Origin: Amycolatopsis orientalis DSM 43388
GTDB lineage: Bacteria; Actinomycetota; Actinomycetes; Mycobacteriales; Pseudonocardiaceae
Assembly: GCF_000411975.1 (NCBI RefSeq)
Contig: NZ_ASXG01000155.1
Span: 1 to 64,000, forward strand
DNA length: 64,000 nucleotides
Reading direction: 5' to 3'
Below, one piece after another: positions 62,839-64,000 of this stretch. Numbering within the stretch: position 1 is the first letter of the stretch; the number at the start of each line of letters is the position of its first letter. A program made the position numbers and the translations under genes. The notes under the pieces were generated by a model, which made no database searches, was not told where the DNA came from, and saw only the letters and a list, made by a program, of their open reading frames with translations.

Positions 62839-64000
62839 GTGACTTCCCTCCGGCCCCCCGCTGTTTCGCTGCGCCGGTGGCTAGACGACGTCGGCACCCG
62901 CCGGTCGGCGGTGTTCGCGCTGGTCCTCGCCGCGGTGGCGGCGGCAGCGGTGATGCTGTGGCTCGTCTGCACGATGTGGCCGCTCGACCTGGAGATCTAC
63001 CGGTCCGGCGCGCGGGCGCTGGCCCAGGGCGAGGACGTCTACGGCCCGCTCCCGCCGACCCGCGCCGGGCTGATCCTGCCGTTCATCTACCCGCCGTTCG
63101 CGGCCGTCGTGTTCCTGGTGTTCGCCGCGATACCGCTGCCGCTGGGCGCGATGCTGATGCTCGCCGTTTCGCTGGCAGCCCTGTGCGGGACGGTCTACGT
63201 CGTGGTCCGGCCGCACGTCCAGCGGCGGACCGCGGTGTTGGCCGCGCTGGTGATCGGGGCTGGCTCGCTGACTCTCGAACCGGTCCGCGAAACGTTGTGG
63301 TTCGGACAGATCAACCTGCTGCTGATGGCGCTGGTGGTCGTCGACTGCCTCGGCCCGCGCACCCGGCTGCCGCGCGGCGTCCTGCTGGGCCTGGCCGCCG
63401 CCATGAAGATCACCCCGGCCGGATTCCTGCTGTTCTTCCTGCTCAAAAAGGACTTCCGCGCGGCCGTGACCACAGTGGTCACCTTCGTGCTCGCCGGCGT
63501 GGCCGGGTTCCTGATCGCCCCGGAAGCGTCCATGAAGTACTGGTTCGGCGGCGGATTGACCGGGGCGTCCGGCATGAGCGGATCGATTTTCGCGACCAAC
63601 CAGACCATTCAGGGCGCGGTGCACCGCTTCGGGCTTCCGGACACTCCGACGCTGATTCTGGTCGCGGTCCTGACCCTGGCCGCCCTCGCGCTGACCATTC
63701 CGGCGATGCTGCGTGCCGACCCGCCGATGGCGTTTCTGCTCAACACCGCGGCGATCCTGGTGTGTTCGCCGATTTCGTGGTCGCACCACTGGGTGTGGAT
63801 CGTGCCCGCACTCGTGCTGTTCGCCGCTCGTGCGCACACCCGGCTCGCGGTCGCCGGATTGACCGCCGTGGCAGCGATTTTCGTCATCGCCCCGCATTCC
63901 TGGCTGCCGAAAAACGGGTACCTGGAACTGTCCTGGAGCCCGGTCGAGCACCTGATCGGCAACAGCTATTTGCTGCTGGCGCTGGGCTTTCTCGGCTGGC
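62839..64000 (+). CDS. GT87/DUF2029-like polyprenyl-linked mannosyltransferase (partial, runs off right edge)
   Basis: At least 387 residues from GTG 62839, cut by the right end. About nine or more membrane helices. The N-terminal luminal motif WPLDLEIYRSGARALAQGEDVY has the catalytic-type Asp of GT-C enzymes, and the AAMKITPAGFLLFF and ISWSHHWVW segments are typical of the GT87/PimE-like family. Such enzymes add mannose to lipids or glycans from polyprenyl-phosphomannose outside the membrane. Exact acceptor unknown. Confidence 0.82.
   Translation, partial: MTSLRPPAVSLRRWLDDVGTRRSAVFALVLAAVAAAAVMLWLVCTMWPLDLEIYRSGARALAQGEDVYGPLPPTRAGLILPFIYPPFAAVVFLVFAAIPLPLGAMLMLAVSLAALCGTVYVVVRPHVQRRTAVLAALVIGAGSLTLEPVRETLWFGQINLLLMALVVVDCLGPRTRLPRGVLLGLAAAMKITPAGFLLFFLLKKDFRAAVTTVVTFVLAGVAGFLIAPEASMKYWFGGGLTGASGMSGSIFATNQTIQGAVHRFGLPDTPTLILVAVLTLAALALTIPAMLRADPPMAFLLNTAAILVCSPISWSHHWVWIVPALVLFAARAHTRLAVAGLTAVAAIFVIAPHSWLPKNGYLELSWSPVEHLIGNSYLLLALGFLGW

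Overview
The window is high-GC actinobacterial DNA. The gene order fhaA-fhaB-pstP-rodA-pbpA-pknA-pknB-trpG, followed further on by crgA, a PH-domain gene, a rhomboid gene and ppiA, with tRNA-Leu(CAG) beside fhaA, is the block found close to dnaA/oriC in mycobacteria and relatives. Gene content (class E and F sortases, SCO5389-type protein, DUF3558/DUF2020 lipoproteins, EspG-type protein, NLR-like STAND proteins) points to Pseudonocardiaceae, most likely Amycolatopsis; this assignment is an inference from gene content, not a database match.

Layout. 1-2.8 kb: a TIR-STAND gene diverging from two coupled genes that carry its C-terminal domain as stand-alone proteins. 2.8-12 kb: a tightly overlapping eight-gene leftward operon (solute-binding lipoprotein, two permeases, two ATPases, aldehyde dehydrogenase, SDR, amidase) facing a FadR-type GntR regulator with a perfect palindromic operator between them. 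12-20.3 kb: class F sortase with a repeat-rich secreted protein, a PLP transsulfuration-type enzyme, a large secreted penicillin-acylase-type hydrolase, an FKBP, and tandem secreted trypsin-like proteins, the second lacking the catalytic Ser.

20.3-27.4 kb is an accessory island. A small Bell-like protein ends in an RHIM-like (PP) amyloid motif. Two paralogous TagF-like GT-B proteins follow, the second preceded by seven copies of an 8-bp repeat. A broken NLR pseudogene has remnants of the same motif. A complete NLR/TPR protein starts with the motif and has a degenerate Walker A, and a four-helix membrane protein lies directly upstream of it in the same operon. 27.9-32 kb holds an orphan ESX-associated cluster (small helical protein, DUF3558 lipoprotein, WXG-containing Pro/Gly-rich protein, EspG) and a decayed WXG100 gene.

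32-54 kb is the conserved cell-division and peptidoglycan signalling core. FhaA/FhaB (FHA readers), PstP (phosphatase), RodA/PbpA (glycan polymerase and transpeptidase) and PknA/PknB (Ser/Thr kinases) form one translationally coupled operon ending in a strong terminator. Beside it are an EACC1-like protein, an ABC pair coupled to trpG, an FprA-type reductase with a candidate iron box, sortase E, CrgA, rhomboid and cyclophilin. 54-64 kb has mixed housekeeping and accessory genes, including an AraC-VOC-UvrA-like cassette, a second amidase with a divergent AraC regulator, and a GT87-like membrane glycosyltransferase cut by the right edge. The first gene is cut by the left edge.
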